The notes under the pieces: generated by a model
Database searches by the model: none
The model's input: only the letters and a program-made list of their open reading frames with translations
What the model was told of the DNA's origin: nothing
Shown here: positions 37,152 to 47,715 of the stretch, one piece after another
Numbering within the stretch: position 1 is the stretch's first letter
How the letters are laid out: every line of letters begins with the position of its first letter
Assembly (NCBI RefSeq): GCF_000274605.1
Contig: NZ_AKNV01000001.1
Location: 62,001-126,000 of the forward strand
Reading direction: 5' to 3'
From: Helicobacter pylori NQ4053
GTDB lineage: Bacteria; Campylobacterota; Campylobacteria; Campylobacterales; Helicobacteraceae
Length of the DNA: 64,000 bases
Made by a program: the position numbers and the translations under genes

Positions 37152-39376
37152 TGGCTAAATTCAATCAAGATCTCAATGAAGTTCTCAACCAAGCTTTAAA
37201 TTTAGCCCTAGATCTTAACCACGCCCTTTGCACCACAGAGCATGTGCTACTAGTCATTTTAGAACATGAGAGCGGGGAAAAGATTATTGGCGCTTTAGAA
37301 AGAGATGACTATGATAAATTAAAACAAATCCTTAAAGACTATTTGTTGCAATATGTGCCTTTAAAGAGCGATCCAGCCAAAATGCCTGCTAGGAGTTTTG
37401 TGCTATTAAGAATGCTTAAAAGAATGTATGCGAGTTGTTTTGAGAGCGTGGGCGTGGAAGAATTGCTTATTTTAATGCTGGATCACCCCGATTGTTACGC
37501 TTCAAAACTCATGGATAGTTTTGGCATCGCTCGTTTGTATTCTAATCCTGCTTTATTGGATTTGGATAACCATGGTATTCCTAATGACATTAATGATAAT
37601 GAAGAAGCACCCAAAAGCACTCCCCTAAAAAAATACGCTAAAAATTTGAGCGCTTTAGCCCAAGACAACGCTTTAGATCCAGTCATTGGCAGAGAAGAAG
37701 AGATTTTAAGAGTGATAGAAATTTTAGGGCGCAGGAAAAAGAATAACCCGCTTTTAATTGGCGAAGCGGGCGTAGGAAAAACCTCCATCGCTGAAGCTTT
37801 GGCTTTAAAAATCGCTCAAAAAGAAGTGCCGGAGTTTTTGCAAGAATATGAAGTTTATTCTTTGGATTTGGCTTTAATGGTGGCTGGGGCAAAATACAGA
37901 GGGGATTTTGAAAAACGCTTGAAAAAAACGCTTAAAGAGATCCAACAAAACGGCCGTATCATTTTATTCATTGATGAAATCCACACCCTTTTAGGCGCAG
38001 GGAGCAGTAATGCTGGGAGCTTGGATGCGGCGAATATATTAAAACCGGTTTTAACGGATGGGAGCTTGAAATGTTTAGGAGCGACCACTTTTGAAGAATA
38101 CCGTAGCGTGTTTGAAAAAGACAAGGCTTTTAATAGGCGCTTTTCAGTCATAAAAGTTGAAGAGCCTTCTAAAGAGGCGTGTTACTTGATTTTAAAAAAG
38201 ATCGCTCCCCTTTATGAAGAACACCACCAGGTGCGTTATGATGAGAGCGTGTTTAAGGCATGCGTGGATTTAACGAGTGATTACATGCATGATAAATTCT
38301 TGCCGGATAAAGCGATTGAATTATTAGATGAGGTGGGATCGAGGAAAAAAATCAACCCTAAAAAGGGCAAAAAAATCAGCGTTGATGACGTGAAAGAAAC
38401 GCTCGCTCTCAAGCTTAAAATCCCTAAAATGCGTTTGAGCAGCGATAAAAAAGCCCTTTTAAGGAATTTAGAAAAATCGCTAAAAAATAAGATTTTTGCC
38501 CAAACCGAGGCGATTAGTCTTGTCAGCAATGCGATTAAAATCCAGCATTGCGGGCTTTCTGCAAAAAATAAGCCTGTGGGGAGCTTTTTATTCGTGGGGC
38601 CTAGTGGGGTGGGGAAAACGGAGTTGGCTAAAGAATTGGCTTTGAATTTGAATTTGCATTTTGAACGCTTTGACATGAGCGAATACAAAGAGGCCCATAG
38701 CGTGGCAAAACTCATCGGGAGTCCTAGCGGTTATGTGGGGTTTGAGCAAGGGGGGCTGTTGGTGAATGCGATTAAAAAACACCCGCATTGTTTGCTGCTT
38801 TTAGATGAAATAGAAAAAGCCCATTCTAATGTGTATGATTTGTTGTTGCAAGTGATGGATAACGCCACTTTGAGCGATAATTTAGGCAATCAGGCGAGTT
38901 TTAAGCATGTGATTTTGATTATGACTTCAAATGTGGGGAGTAAGGATAAGGATACGCTAGGGTTTTTTAGCGCTAAAAACGCCAAGTATGATAGAGCCGT
39001 TAAAGAGCTTTTGACCCCTGAATTACGCTCTAGGATTGATGCGATCGTGCCGTTTAACGCGCTCAGTTTGGAGGATTTTGAACGCATTGTTTCTGTGGAA
39101 TTAGACAAATTAAAAGCCCTAGCGTTAGAGCAAGGCGTGATCTTAAAATTCCATAAAGAAGTTGTGAAATGCATCGCGCAAAAGAGCTACCAAACGACTT
39201 TAGGAGCGAGAGAAATTAAAAAAATTATTCATAATGAAATCAAAACCCAATTAAGCGATATACTGCTCTTGCAATCGCTTAAAAAACCTTGTAAGATCGC
39301 TTGCTTATTGGAAAAAAACCAATTGGTTCTAAAAGAAATCAAGCACGCGCAAAAGGTGAAAGAAAATGACTTTTGA
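37151..39376 (+). CDS. clpA: ClpA, ATP-dependent unfoldase of the ClpAP protease
   Basis: 741 residues. An N-domain (1-140) is followed by two AAA+ modules: Walker A1 GEAGVGKT (about 204-211) with [15 protein letters not shown], and Walker A2 GPSGVGKT (about 482-489) with [11 protein letters not shown]. There is no long middle coiled coil, so this is ClpA rather than ClpB. It overlaps clpS at TAATG and panD by 11 bp. Confidence 0.95.
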   Translation: MAKFNQDLNEVLNQALNLALDLNHALCTTEHVLLVILEHESGEKIIGALERDDYDKLKQILKDYLLQYVPLKSDPAKMPARSFVLLRMLKRMYASCFESVGVEELLILMLDHPDCYASKLMDSFGIARLYSNPALLDLDNHGIPNDINDNEEAPKSTPLKKYAKNLSALAQDNALDPVIGREEEILRVIEILGRRKKNNPLLIGEAGVGKTSIAEALALKIAQKEVPEFLQEYEVYSLDLALMVAGAKYRGDFEKRLKKTLKEIQQNGRIILFIDEIHTLLGAGSSNAGSLDAANILKPVLTDGSLKCLGATTFEEYRSVFEKDKAFNRRFSVIKVEEPSKEACYLILKKIAPLYEEHHQVRYDESVFKACVDLTSDYMHDKFLPDKAIELLDEVGSRKKINPKKGKKISVDDVKETLALKLKIPKMRLSSDKKALLRNLEKSLKNKIFAQTEAISLVSNAIKIQHCGLSAKNKPVGSFLFVGPSGVGKTELAKELALNLNLHFERFDMSEYKEAHSVAKLIGSPSGYVGFEQGGLLVNAIKKHPHCLLLLDEIEKAHSNVYDLLLQVMDNATLSDNLGNQASFKHVILIMTSNVGSKDKDTLGFFSAKNAKYDRAVKELLTPELRSRIDAIVPFNALSLEDFERIVSVELDKLKALALEQGVILKFHKEVVKCIAQKSYQTTLGAREIKKIIHNEIKTQLSDILLLQSLKKPCKIACLLEKNQLVLKEIKHAQKVKENDF

Positions 39377-39719
39377 AATGCTTTATAGTAAAATCCATAG
39401 GGCTACTATCACAGACGCTAATCTCAACTATATAGGCTCGATCACCATAGATGAGGATTTAGCCAAGCTCGCTAAGCTCAGAGAGGGCATGAAAGTGGAA
39501 ATCGTGGATGTCAATAACGGCGAACGCTTCAGCACCTATGTGATTTTAGGGAAAAAAAGGGGTGAAATTTGCGTCAATGGCGCAGCAGCCAGAAAGGTGG
39601 CCATAGGCGATGTGGTGATCATTTTAGCTTATGCGAGCATGAACGAAGATGAAATCAATACGCACAAGCCAAGCATCGTGCTAGTGGATGAAAAAAACGA
39701 AATTTTAGAAAAGGGTTAG
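39366..39719 (+). CDS. panD: PanD, aspartate 1-decarboxylase
   Basis: 117 residues. Pyruvoyl enzyme that makes beta-alanine for PanC (7623-8453). The self-cleavage site is the Gly-Ser pair in NYIGSITID (about residues 23-24). [12 protein letters not shown] and [23 protein letters not shown] complete the fold. It overlaps the clpA end by 11 bp and is followed by the YbaB gene two bases on. Confidence 0.96.
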   Translation: MTFEMLYSKIHRATITDANLNYIGSITIDEDLAKLAKLREGMKVEIVDVNNGERFSTYVILGKKRGEICVNGAAARKVAIGDVVIILAYASMNEDEINTHKPSIVLVDEKNEILEKG

Positions 39720-39721
39720 AG

Positions 39722-40024
39722 ATGGATTTTAGTCAATTGGGCGGGTTAAGCGGGTTGTTAGACGGCATGAAAAAAGAGTTTTCCCAACTAGAAGAAAAGA
39801 ATAAAGACACGATCCACACTTCCAAAAGCGGTGGGGGAATGGTGAGCGTGAGTTTTAATGGGTTGGGGGAATTAGTGGATTTGCAAATTGATGACAGCCT
39901 GTTAGAAGATAAAGAAGCGATGCAAATCTATTTGATGAGCGCTTTGAATGACGGGTATAAAGCCGTAGAAGAAAACCGAAAGAATTTAGCCTTTAACATG
40001 CTAGGGAATTTTGCCAAGTTGTGA
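39722..40024 (+). CDS. YbaB/EbfC-family nucleoid-associated protein
   Basis: 100 residues. The family is a small dimeric DNA-binding protein. Characteristic are the N-terminal LDGMKKEFSQLEEKNKD helix, the strand VSVSFNGLGELVDLQIDDSLLED, and the C-terminal MSALNDGYKAVEENRKN helix. Its stop overlaps the next start by one base (TGATG). Confidence 0.88.
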   Translation: MDFSQLGGLSGLLDGMKKEFSQLEEKNKDTIHTSKSGGGMVSVSFNGLGELVDLQIDDSLLEDKEAMQIYLMSALNDGYKAVEENRKNLAFNMLGNFAKL

Positions 40025-41028
40025 TGCTTTATAAAGCCCTTATCGTTTTTATCGCTCTGTTGGGTTTTTTGAATGGTTTAGGGGCTTATGATTTCAAGCA
40101 TTGTCAGGCTTTTTTTAAAGAAGCGAGCCTTAAAAATGGGGGCGTGGCTTTAAAGGAATTGCCTAAAGGCGTGTATTTATATTATTCTAAAACTTACCCT
40201 AAACACGCTAAAGTCATCAAATCCGATCCTTTTATAGGGCTGTATTTGTTGCAAAGCACGCCAAGCGAGTATGTTTATACATTAAGGGATTTAGACAAAG
40301 ACGCCCTTATAAGACCCATGGCCAGTATAGGGACTAATCAAGCCACAGAAGCGCGATTATTGGTAGGGCAAAAAGGCTATGACCGCTACGCTCAAATTTC
40401 ACAAAAAACCCAAAAAAATGGCGTTATCAGCAATATTTGCTATCAAATGCTAGGGCTAGGGGTAGGGGGGAACGGCTTTATAGAAACGAAATTTATCAAG
40501 CGCTTTTTAAACCAAAAAGAGCCTTATTATGGGGATATTGGGGTGCGTTTAGAAGAATATCATAAGCGTTTAGTGGTAGCGCAATTCGATCCCTTTTTCC
40601 CTAAAAACCCTTTTTTAAAAAATGATGAAATCCTAGCGATCAATGATTACAAGATCCGCTCGTTAGCGGAGTTTGAATGGATGGTGAGCAATCTTTCATA
40701 CCAAAGCCTTGCTAAAGTGAAAATCAAACGAAACCATCAAATCAAAGAAGTAACGCTTAAAGTCAATAAGCGTTATGGGGGGTTTTTACTCAAAGACACT
40801 TTTTTAGAGCGCTATGGCATCGCTTTAGACGAGCGTTTTATCATCACTAAAATAGGCAATCATTTGCCCAAAGGCTTGGATTTTTTAAAGCTTGGGGATA
40901 GGATTTTATGGGTGAATCATAAAAGCGTTTCGTTCAACCCGAAGGCTTTAAGAGAAGCGTTAAGCGCGCCTAAAATTGAATTATTAGTCTGGCGTCAAGG
41001 CTTTGAATTTTACATTAAAGTCCGTTGA
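40024..41028 (+). CDS. Exported PDZ-domain protein of unknown function
   Basis: 334 residues from ATG at 40024, which shares a base with the YbaB stop; a GTG one codon earlier is the alternative. The hydrophobic signal peptide (ALIVFIALLGFLNGLGAYD) predicts periplasmic location. Two PDZ-like regions are suggested: GDIGVRLEEY...LKNDEILAINDYKI (about 175-240) and a C-terminal one, LPKGLDFLKLGDRILWVNHK. No protease catalytic triad is seen, so it may be a scaffold. It precedes comB6. Confidence 0.72.
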   Translation: MLYKALIVFIALLGFLNGLGAYDFKHCQAFFKEASLKNGGVALKELPKGVYLYYSKTYPKHAKVIKSDPFIGLYLLQSTPSEYVYTLRDLDKDALIRPMASIGTNQATEARLLVGQKGYDRYAQISQKTQKNGVISNICYQMLGLGVGGNGFIETKFIKRFLNQKEPYYGDIGVRLEEYHKRLVVAQFDPFFPKNPFLKNDEILAINDYKIRSLAEFEWMVSNLSYQSLAKVKIKRNHQIKEVTLKVNKRYGGFLLKDTFLERYGIALDERFIITKIGNHLPKGLDFLKLGDRILWVNHKSVSFNPKALREALSAPKIELLVWRQGFEFYIKVR

Positions 41029-41035
41029 AACATTG

Positions 41036-42091
41036 ATGAAACATGACGCTTATGAAATCATTCTTTCTTGGTTTATCACGCCTCTCACGGCGATTTTAGG
41101 GCGTTTCGCTGAATTTTTTCTCTACACCTTGCATGCGCAATTGGTGTTTAATAGTGCGGTCGCTTTGGCGTTCATGCTCTTTGCTTATAGGAGTTTGAAA
41201 GAGCAGAATTTTTTCAGCGCTAGCGCGCTTTTAGAGGCGTTATTGTTTGTGGGGTTTTTTGCGCTGTTTAATTACGCTTTAAAAAACCCTTCGCGCTTTT
41301 ATGAATTGTTTCAAAACGCTATTTTTATTGCGCCTAACATGATCACGCAAAGCCTTTCTCAAAGCTTGAGTAACTTTTCTAACCACGCGCTTTCTTTAGA
41401 TTTTATCTTCAATCATGGTTTTTATGCCCTTAGTTTTATCAGCGATTTGAGCCACAATGAAATGTCTGTGTGGCTTTTTTTAAGTATTTTGCAAGGGCTT
41501 TTTTTGAGCGTGCTGTTTGCGATCATCATTTTAGTGTATTTAGAAGTGCATGTGTGGTGCTCTTTAGGGGTGCTGTTTTTAGCGTTTGGGTTTTTTAAAA
41601 CCTGGAGGAGCGTTGTGGTTATATGCCTAAAAAAATGCTTCGCTCTTGGGTTTTACAAGCCTCTTTTGTTGTTGGTGGGGTTTTTGAATGTGTCGGTTAC
41701 TAAGGCTTTAATAGACGCTCATATGCAAGAAAAACAAGACTTAAGCCTTTTATTGGTGGTAGCGTTATTTTTGTGTTGCGTTTTTATCATAGGCGTGCCT
41801 TTTTTCATCAACGCTTTGTTTAGGGTGCAAAACAGCCTTAAAGAAACTTACAAACTCGCCACCAATTTGAGCGCCAACCTCAGCCAAAACGCCCTTACTT
41901 CCTTACAATATATCACGACCTCGCCCGCTCCCTCTAGCGTTTCTACTTCTACAAGCGGTAGCGTTTCTAAAGAAAAAGAAACGCATTCCCCCACATTTAA
42001 GGTAGAAACCACTCAATTAGATGTAAAAATCCCAAATTTCAAGCAAAAAAAGGTTAAAAAGGATACAATAAATACAAAAAATGAAATTTAA
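41036..42091 (+). CDS. comB6: ComB6, VirB6-type membrane protein of DNA uptake
   Basis: 351 residues from ATG at 41036. Six or more hydrophobic segments (for example LVFNSAVALAFMLFAYRSL and LVVALFLCCVFIIGVPFFI) make it a polytopic inner-membrane protein, followed by a polar Ser/Thr/Lys-rich tail. It is the VirB6-like core component and starts 7 bp after the PDZ gene. In-frame upstream starts lie inside that gene. Confidence 0.82.
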   Translation: MKHDAYEIILSWFITPLTAILGRFAEFFLYTLHAQLVFNSAVALAFMLFAYRSLKEQNFFSASALLEALLFVGFFALFNYALKNPSRFYELFQNAIFIAPNMITQSLSQSLSNFSNHALSLDFIFNHGFYALSFISDLSHNEMSVWLFLSILQGLFLSVLFAIIILVYLEVHVWCSLGVLFLAFGFFKTWRSVVVICLKKCFALGFYKPLLLLVGFLNVSVTKALIDAHMQEKQDLSLLLVVALFLCCVFIIGVPFFINALFRVQNSLKETYKLATNLSANLSQNALTSLQYITTSPAPSSVSTSTSGSVSKEKETHSPTFKVETTQLDVKIPNFKQKKVKKDTINTKNEI

Positions 42092-42106
42092 ATAAATAGG
42101 AATTTA

Positions 42107-42220
42107 ATGAGAATTTTTTTTGTTATTATGGGACTTGTGTTTTTTGGTTGCACCAGTAAGGTGCATGAGATGAAAAAAAGCCCTTGCACCTTGTATGAAA
42201 ACAGGTTAAATCTCGCATGA
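42107..42220 (+). CDS. comB7: ComB7, small lipoprotein of the DNA-uptake system
   Basis: 37 residues, with ATG at 42107 after AGGAA. The peptide MRIFFVIMGLVFFGCTSKVH has a lipobox-like FFGC, giving a tiny outer-membrane-anchored lipoprotein analogous to VirB7, with a second Cys further on. The stop overlaps the comB8 start as ATGA. In H. pylori ComB7 stabilises the ComB8-10 proteins. Confidence 0.85.
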   Translation: MRIFFVIMGLVFFGCTSKVHEMKKSPCTLYENRLNLA

Positions 42221-42960
42221 GAGAAAAGCCTTTCAACAGCGAGCAGTTGATCTATTTAGAAGAGCTTTTAAGCCACCAAGAAAAGCATTTAGAAAACAAG
42301 CTTTCTGGTTTTTCGGTGAATGATTTGGACATGCAAAGCGTGTTTCGGTTGGAAAGAAACCGCTTGAAAATCGCTTACAAGCTCTTAGGCTTGATGAGTT
42401 TTATCGCTCTTGTTTTAGCGATCGTGTTGATCAGTATTCTGCCCTTACAAAAAACCGAACACCATTTCGTGGATTTTTTAAACCAGGACAAGCATTACGC
42501 TATTATCCAAAGAGCGGATAAAAGCATTTCCAGTAATGAAGCGTTGGCTCGTTCGCTCATTGGGGCGTATGTGTTAAACCGAGAGAGCATTAACCGCATT
42601 GACGATAAATCGCGCTATGAACTGGTGCGCTTGCAAAGCAGTTCTAAAGTGTGGCAACGCTTTGAAGATTTGATTAAAACCCAAAACAGCATTTATGCGC
42701 AAAGCCATTTAGAAAGAGAAGTCCATATCGTCAATATTGCGATCTATCAGCAAGACAATAACCCCATTGCGAGCGTTTCCATTGCGGCTAAACTTTTGAA
42801 TGAAAACAAGCTCGTGTATGAAAAGCGTTATAAAATCGTATTGAGCTATTTGTTTGACACCCCGGATTTTGATTACGCTTCCATGCCTAAAAACCCTACC
42901 GGCTTTAAAATCACTCGCTACAGCATCACTGAAATCGCACCGACTAATAGGGGCGATTGA
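42217..42960 (+). CDS. comB8: ComB8, VirB8-type inner-membrane protein
   Basis: 247 residues. A cytosolic N-terminus with a coiled-coil-like stretch is followed by a single membrane helix (LLGLMSFIALVLAIVLISIL, about residues 48-67) and a periplasmic VirB8-like domain. ATGA coupling links it to comB7, and it overlaps the comB9 start. Part of the competence complex. Confidence 0.9.
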   Translation: MREKPFNSEQLIYLEELLSHQEKHLENKLSGFSVNDLDMQSVFRLERNRLKIAYKLLGLMSFIALVLAIVLISILPLQKTEHHFVDFLNQDKHYAIIQRADKSISSNEALARSLIGAYVLNRESINRIDDKSRYELVRLQSSSKVWQRFEDLIKTQNSIYAQSHLEREVHIVNIAIYQQDNNPIASVSIAAKLLNENKLVYEKRYKIVLSYLFDTPDFDYASMPKNPTGFKITRYSITEIAPTNRGD

Positions 42961-43949
42961 TGCGTAAGGTTTTATATGCCCTCATGGGCTTTTTGTTGGC
43001 TTTTAGCGTTTTAAAAGCCGATGATTTTTTAGAAGAAGCGAATGAAACAGCCCCGGCGCATTTAAACCACCCCATGCAGGATTTAAACGCCATTCAAGGG
43101 AGCTTTTTTGATAAAAACCGCTCCAAAATGTCCAACACTTTGAACATTGATTACTTTCAAGGGCAAACCTATAAAATCCGCTTGCGTTATGCGATGGCGA
43201 CCTTATTGTTTTTTTCAAAACCCATTAGCGATTTTGTTTTAGGGGATAAGGTGGGTTTTGATGCGAAAATCTTAGAAAGTAACGATCGTATTTTGCTCAT
43301 CAAACCCCTACAAATTGGCGTGGATTCCAATATCAGCGTGATTGATAATGAGGGCAAGATTTTTTCTTTCTATGTGTTTTCTACCACTTTCACCAGCTCC
43401 AAACACCCTAATTTGCAGGTTTTCATAGAAGATAAAAACTACTACACTAACGCTTTTATCAAGCCCCAAAAAGAAAATCAAGAAAATATGGCTGAAAATG
43501 CCCCTAAAGATGCCCCAAAAAATAACCACAAGCCCCTAAAAGAAGAAAAAGAAGAAACTAAAGAAAAAGAAGAAGAGGTGATAATTATTGGCGATAACAC
43601 CAATGCGATGAAAATTATTAAAAAAGACATCCAAAAAGGCTATAAGGCTTTAAAAAGCTCTCAAAGGAAATGGTATTGTTTAGGGATTTGTTCTAAAAAA
43701 TCCAAACTCTCTTTGATGCCTAAAGAAATTTTTAACGACAAACAATTCACTTATTTCAAATTTGACAAAAGATTAGCGCTCTCTAAATTCCCAGTGATTT
43801 ATAAGGTCGTTGATGGCTATGATAACCCGGTGAATACTAGGATTGTAGGCGATTACATTATCGCTGAAGACGTTTCTACTAAATGGACTTTAAGGCTGGG
43901 TAAGGACTATTTGTGCATCCGTTTTGTCAAAAGGAGCAAAGGTGAATAA
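42960..43949 (+). CDS. comB9: ComB9, VirB9-type periplasmic/outer-membrane protein
   Basis: 329 residues from ATG at 42960, which overlaps the comB8 stop (TGATG). The signal peptide ends near LKADDFLEE. An N-terminal VirB9 domain is separated by a Lys/Glu-rich linker (about 170-205) from the conserved C-terminal half (YFKFDKRLALSKFPVIYKVV). It overlaps comB10 by 8 bp. Confidence 0.9.
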   Translation: MRKVLYALMGFLLAFSVLKADDFLEEANETAPAHLNHPMQDLNAIQGSFFDKNRSKMSNTLNIDYFQGQTYKIRLRYAMATLLFFSKPISDFVLGDKVGFDAKILESNDRILLIKPLQIGVDSNISVIDNEGKIFSFYVFSTTFTSSKHPNLQVFIEDKNYYTNAFIKPQKENQENMAENAPKDAPKNNHKPLKEEKEETKEKEEEVIIIGDNTNAMKIIKKDIQKGYKALKSSQRKWYCLGICSKKSKLSLMPKEIFNDKQFTYFKFDKRLALSKFPVIYKVVDGYDNPVNTRIVGDYIIAEDVSTKWTLRLGKDYLCIRFVKRSKGE

Positions 43950-45072
43950 GTGGATTAAAGGGGCGGTTGTTTTTGTAGGGGGTTTTGCAACGATTATGAC
44001 CATTTCTTTAATCTACCACCAAAAGCCAAAAGCCCCCCTAAATAACCAACCTAGCCTTTTGAATGACGATGAGGTGAAATACCCCTTACAAGACTACACC
44101 TTCACTCAAAACCCACAGCCAACTAACACGGAAAGCTCTAAAGACGCTACCATCAAAGCCTTACAAGAACAGCTCAAAGCCGCTTTAAAAGCCCTAAACT
44201 CCAAAGAAATGAACCATGCCAAAGAGGAAACTTTTACTAGCCCTCCCATGAATCCAAAAACAACCCCCCCTAAAAAAGATTTTTCTCCAAAACAATTAGA
44301 TTTACTAGCCGCTCGCATCACCCCTTTCAAGCAAAGCCCTAAAAATTACGAAGAAAACCTGATTTTCCCTGTGGATAACCCTAATGGCATTGATAGTTTC
44401 ACTAACCTTAAAGAAAAAGACACCGCCACTAATGAAAACAAGCTTTTACGCACCATTACAGCTGACAAAATGATACCCGCTTTTTTGATCACGCCCATTT
44501 CTAGCCAGATCGCTGGTAAAGTGATTGCGCAAGTGGAAAGCGATATTTTCGCTCACATGGGCAAAGCCGTCTTAATCCCCAAAGGCTCTAAAGTCATAGG
44601 CTATTACAGCAACAATAACAAAATGGGCGAATACCGCTTGGATATTGTATGGAGTCGGATCATCACTCCCCATGGCATTAATATCATGCTCACTAACGCT
44701 AAAGGGGCGGACATTAAAGGCTACAACGGCTTAGTGGGGGAATTGATTGAAAGGAATTTCCAACGCTATGGCGTGCCGTTACTGCTTTCTACGCTCACTA
44801 ACGGCTTATTGATTGGGATCACTTCGGCTTTAAACAATAGAGGTAATAAAGAAGAGGTGACTAATTTCTTTGGGGATTATCTTTTATTGCAATTGATGAG
44901 GCAAAGCGGCATGGGGATCAATCAAGTGGTCAATCAAATTTTAAGAGACAAAAGCAAGATCGCCCCCATTGTGGTGATTAGAGAGGGGAGTAGGGTCTTC
45001 ATTTCGCCCAATACTGATATCTTCTTCCCTATACCCAGAGAGAATGAAGTCATCGCTGAGTTTTTGAAGTGA
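43942..45072 (+). CDS. comB10: ComB10, VirB10-type transenvelope protein
   Basis: 376 residues from GTG at 43942 after AAAAGGAG; an earlier in-frame TTG is unlikely. One N-terminal membrane helix (IKGAVVFVGGFATIMTISLIY), a Pro-rich periplasmic linker, and the conserved TrbI/VirB10 C-terminal domain (SQIAGKVIAQVESDIF, VLIPKGSKVIGYY, IAPIVVIREGSRVFI). Last gene of the comB6-10 module. Confidence 0.92.
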   Translation: MNKWIKGAVVFVGGFATIMTISLIYHQKPKAPLNNQPSLLNDDEVKYPLQDYTFTQNPQPTNTESSKDATIKALQEQLKAALKALNSKEMNHAKEETFTSPPMNPKTTPPKKDFSPKQLDLLAARITPFKQSPKNYEENLIFPVDNPNGIDSFTNLKEKDTATNENKLLRTITADKMIPAFLITPISSQIAGKVIAQVESDIFAHMGKAVLIPKGSKVIGYYSNNNKMGEYRLDIVWSRIITPHGINIMLTNAKGADIKGYNGLVGELIERNFQRYGVPLLLSTLTNGLLIGITSALNNRGNKEEVTNFFGDYLLLQLMRQSGMGINQVVNQILRDKSKIAPIVVIREGSRVFISPNTDIFFPIPRENEVIAEFLK

Positions 45073-45097
45073 CTCAAAAATGCCAGATTAAAAACGC

Positions 45098-45103
45098 TAT
45101 AAT
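45098..45103 (+). promoter_or_regulatory. -10 box for the GDP-fucose operon
   Basis: TATAAT (45098-45103) 38 bp upstream of manC, inside the short gap after comB10, so manC-gmd-fcl probably have their own promoter. Confidence 0.6.
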
Positions 45104-45141
45104 AACCCTAAAAAACAAAAGAGAGCCTAGCAAGAAAGCCC

Positions 45142-46560
45142 ATGAAAATTAAAAATGTCTTATTGAGTGGGGGGAGCGGCAAACGCTTATGGCCTTTAAG
45201 CCGTAGCCTATACCCTAAGCAATTTTTAAAGCTTTTTGATCATAAAAGCTTGTTTGAGTTGAGTTTTAAAAGAAACGCTTCCTTAGTAGATGAAACGCTC
45301 ATCGTGTGCAATGAAAAGCATTATTTTTTAGCCCTAGAAGAAATAAAAAACGAAATCCAAAACAAGAGCGTGGGTTTTTTACTAGAGAGTTTGAGTAAAA
45401 ACACCGCTAACGCCATTGCTTTGAGCGCTTTAATGAGCGATAAAGAAGATTTGCTCATCGTTACGCCAAGCGATCATTTGATTAAAGACCTTCAAGCGTA
45501 TGAAAATGCGATAAAAAAAGCGATTGGTTTAGCCCAAGAAGGCTTTTTAGTCACTTTTGGGATTAGCATTGAAAAACCCAACACCGAGTTTGGGTATATT
45601 GAAAGCCCTAACGCTCTAGATGTCAAGCGATTCATTGAAAAGCCAAGCCTAGAAAAAGCGATAGAGTTTCAAAAAAGCGGAGGGTTTTATTTCAATAGTG
45701 GCATGTTTGTTTTCCAAGCGGGCGTTTTTTTAGACGAACTAAAAAAGCATGCCCCTACTATTTTAAAGGGGTGCGAAAGAGCGTTTGAATCGTTAGAAAA
45801 CGTGCATTTTTTTGAACAAAAGATCGCTCGTTTGAGCGAAAAGAGCATGCAAGATTTAGAAGACATGAGCGTGGATATTGCTTTAATGCAGCAAAGCCAC
45901 AAAATCAAAATGGTAGGATTAAACGCCAAGTGGAGCGATTTAGGGAATTTTAACGCTCTTTTTGAAGAAGCGGCTAACGGCACTAAAGAAAATGTCAGCC
46001 TGAATCAAACGCCCGTTTTTGCCAAAGAGAGCGAGAATAATTTAGTGTTTTCTCATAAAGTGAGCGCTCTTTTAGGCGTTGAGGATTTAGCGGTTATTGA
46101 CACTAAAGACGCTCTTTTAGTCGCTCATAAAGACAAAGCTAAGGATTTAAAAGCCCTAGTGAGCGAGATAGAAACACACAACCAAGAATTATTACAAACG
46201 CACACTAAAGTCTATCGCCCTTGGGGGAGCTATGAAGTCTTGCATGAGAGCGGTTGTTACAAGGTTAAGATTTTAGAAGTCAAACCTAACGCTAGGCTTT
46301 CTTTACAAAAGCATTTCCACAGGAGCGAACACTGGGTGGTGATTAGCGGGATGGCGAGCGTGGAATTGGATCACCAATCGTTTGAATTGCAAGCTAACCA
46401 ATCCACTTATATCCCTAAAAACACCTTACACCGCCTGGCTAATTATGGCAAAATCCCTTTAATCATCATAGAGGTCCAAGTGGGCGAGTATGTCGGCGAA
46501 GACGATATTGTGAGGGTTGATGACGATTTTAACAGACAAAATCAAAAAAATTTAATATGA
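45142..46560 (+). CDS. manC: ManC/AlgA, mannose-1-phosphate guanylyltransferase / mannose-6-phosphate isomerase
   Basis: 472 residues. Bifunctional enzyme making GDP-mannose. N-terminal nucleotidyltransferase with LSGGSGKRLWPLSRSLYPKQ and FIEKPSLEKA; C-terminal cupin-type isomerase with RPWGSYEVL, LQKHFHRSEHWVV and YIPKNTLHRL. First step of the GDP-L-fucose route continued by gmd and fcl, feeding LPS Lewis-antigen synthesis. Confidence 0.94.
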   Translation: MKIKNVLLSGGSGKRLWPLSRSLYPKQFLKLFDHKSLFELSFKRNASLVDETLIVCNEKHYFLALEEIKNEIQNKSVGFLLESLSKNTANAIALSALMSDKEDLLIVTPSDHLIKDLQAYENAIKKAIGLAQEGFLVTFGISIEKPNTEFGYIESPNALDVKRFIEKPSLEKAIEFQKSGGFYFNSGMFVFQAGVFLDELKKHAPTILKGCERAFESLENVHFFEQKIARLSEKSMQDLEDMSVDIALMQQSHKIKMVGLNAKWSDLGNFNALFEEAANGTKENVSLNQTPVFAKESENNLVFSHKVSALLGVEDLAVIDTKDALLVAHKDKAKDLKALVSEIETHNQELLQTHTKVYRPWGSYEVLHESGCYKVKILEVKPNARLSLQKHFHRSEHWVVISGMASVELDHQSFELQANQSTYIPKNTLHRLANYGKIPLIIIEVQVGEYVGEDDIVRVDDDFNRQNQKNLI

Positions 46561-46569
46561 GGAAAAATA

Positions 46570-47715
46570 ATGAAAGAAAAAATCGCTTTAATCACTGGGG
46601 TTACTGGGCAAGACGGGAGCTATCTGGCCGAATACTTGCTGAATTTGGGTTATGAAGTGCATGGGTTAAAAAGGCGCTCTTCTAGCATCAACACTTCTAG
46701 GATCGATCATTTGTATGAGGATTTGCACAGCGAACACAAAAGGCGTTTTTTCTTGCACTATGGGGATATGACCGATAGCTCCAACCTCATCCATCTAATC
46801 GCTACCACTAAGCCCACAGAGATTTATAATTTAGCCGCTCAAAGCCATGTGAAAGTCTCTTTTGAAACCCCAGAATACACCGCTAACGCTGATGGTATTG
46901 GCACGCTAAGGATTTTAGAGGCCATGCGGATTTTAGGCTTAGAAAATAAAACGCGCTTTTATCAAGCCAGCACGAGCGAATTGTATGGCGAAGTCTTAGA
47001 AACCCCGCAAAATGAAAACACCCCCTTTAACCCACGAAGCCCCTACGCGGTCGCTAAAATGTATGCCTTTTACATCACCAAAAATTACAGAGAAGCTTAT
47101 AACTTGTTTGCGGTTAATGGTATCCTTTTTAACCATGAGAGCAAAGTAAGGGGCGAAACTTTTGTAACCCGTAAAATCACACGAGCCGCTAGCGCGATAG
47201 CGTATAACTTAACGGATTGCTTGTATTTAGGGAATTTAGACGCTAAAAGAGATTGGGGGCATGCCAAAGATTACGTGAAAATGATGCATTTAATGCTCCA
47301 AGCGCCCACTCCACAAGATTATGTGATCGCCACAGGAAAGACCACAAGTGTGCGCGATTTTGTGAAAATGAGCTTTGAATCTATCGGCATTGATCTAGAA
47401 TTTCAAAATACAGGGATTAAAGAAATCGGTTTGATTAAAAGCGTTGATGAAAAAAGAGCGAACGCTTTACAATTGAATTTAAGCCATTTAAAAGCAGGCA
47501 AAATCGTGGTGCGTATAGATGAACGCTATTTCAGGCCTACTGAAGTGGATTTGCTCTTAGGTGATCCCACTAAGGCTGAAAAAGAGCTGGGCTGGGTTAG
47601 GGAATACGATTTAAAAGAGTTGGTTAAGGACATGTTAGAATACGATTTAAAAGAATGCCAGAAAAACCTTTACTTGCAAGATGGGGGCTATACTTTAAGG
47701 AATTTTTATGAATGA
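46570..47715 (+). CDS. gmd: Gmd, GDP-mannose 4,6-dehydratase
   Basis: 381 residues. SDR-type enzyme making GDP-4-keto-6-deoxymannose. The NADP-binding [16 protein letters not shown] is at the N-terminus, and the catalytic region shows STSELYGEV and [13 protein letters not shown] (YxxxK). It overlaps fcl by 8 bp. Confidence 0.96.
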   Translation: MKEKIALITGVTGQDGSYLAEYLLNLGYEVHGLKRRSSSINTSRIDHLYEDLHSEHKRRFFLHYGDMTDSSNLIHLIATTKPTEIYNLAAQSHVKVSFETPEYTANADGIGTLRILEAMRILGLENKTRFYQASTSELYGEVLETPQNENTPFNPRSPYAVAKMYAFYITKNYREAYNLFAVNGILFNHESKVRGETFVTRKITRAASAIAYNLTDCLYLGNLDAKRDWGHAKDYVKMMHLMLQAPTPQDYVIATGKTTSVRDFVKMSFESIGIDLEFQNTGIKEIGLIKSVDEKRANALQLNLSHLKAGKIVVRIDERYFRPTEVDLLLGDPTKAEKELGWVREYDLKELVKDMLEYDLKECQKNLYLQDGGYTLRNFYE

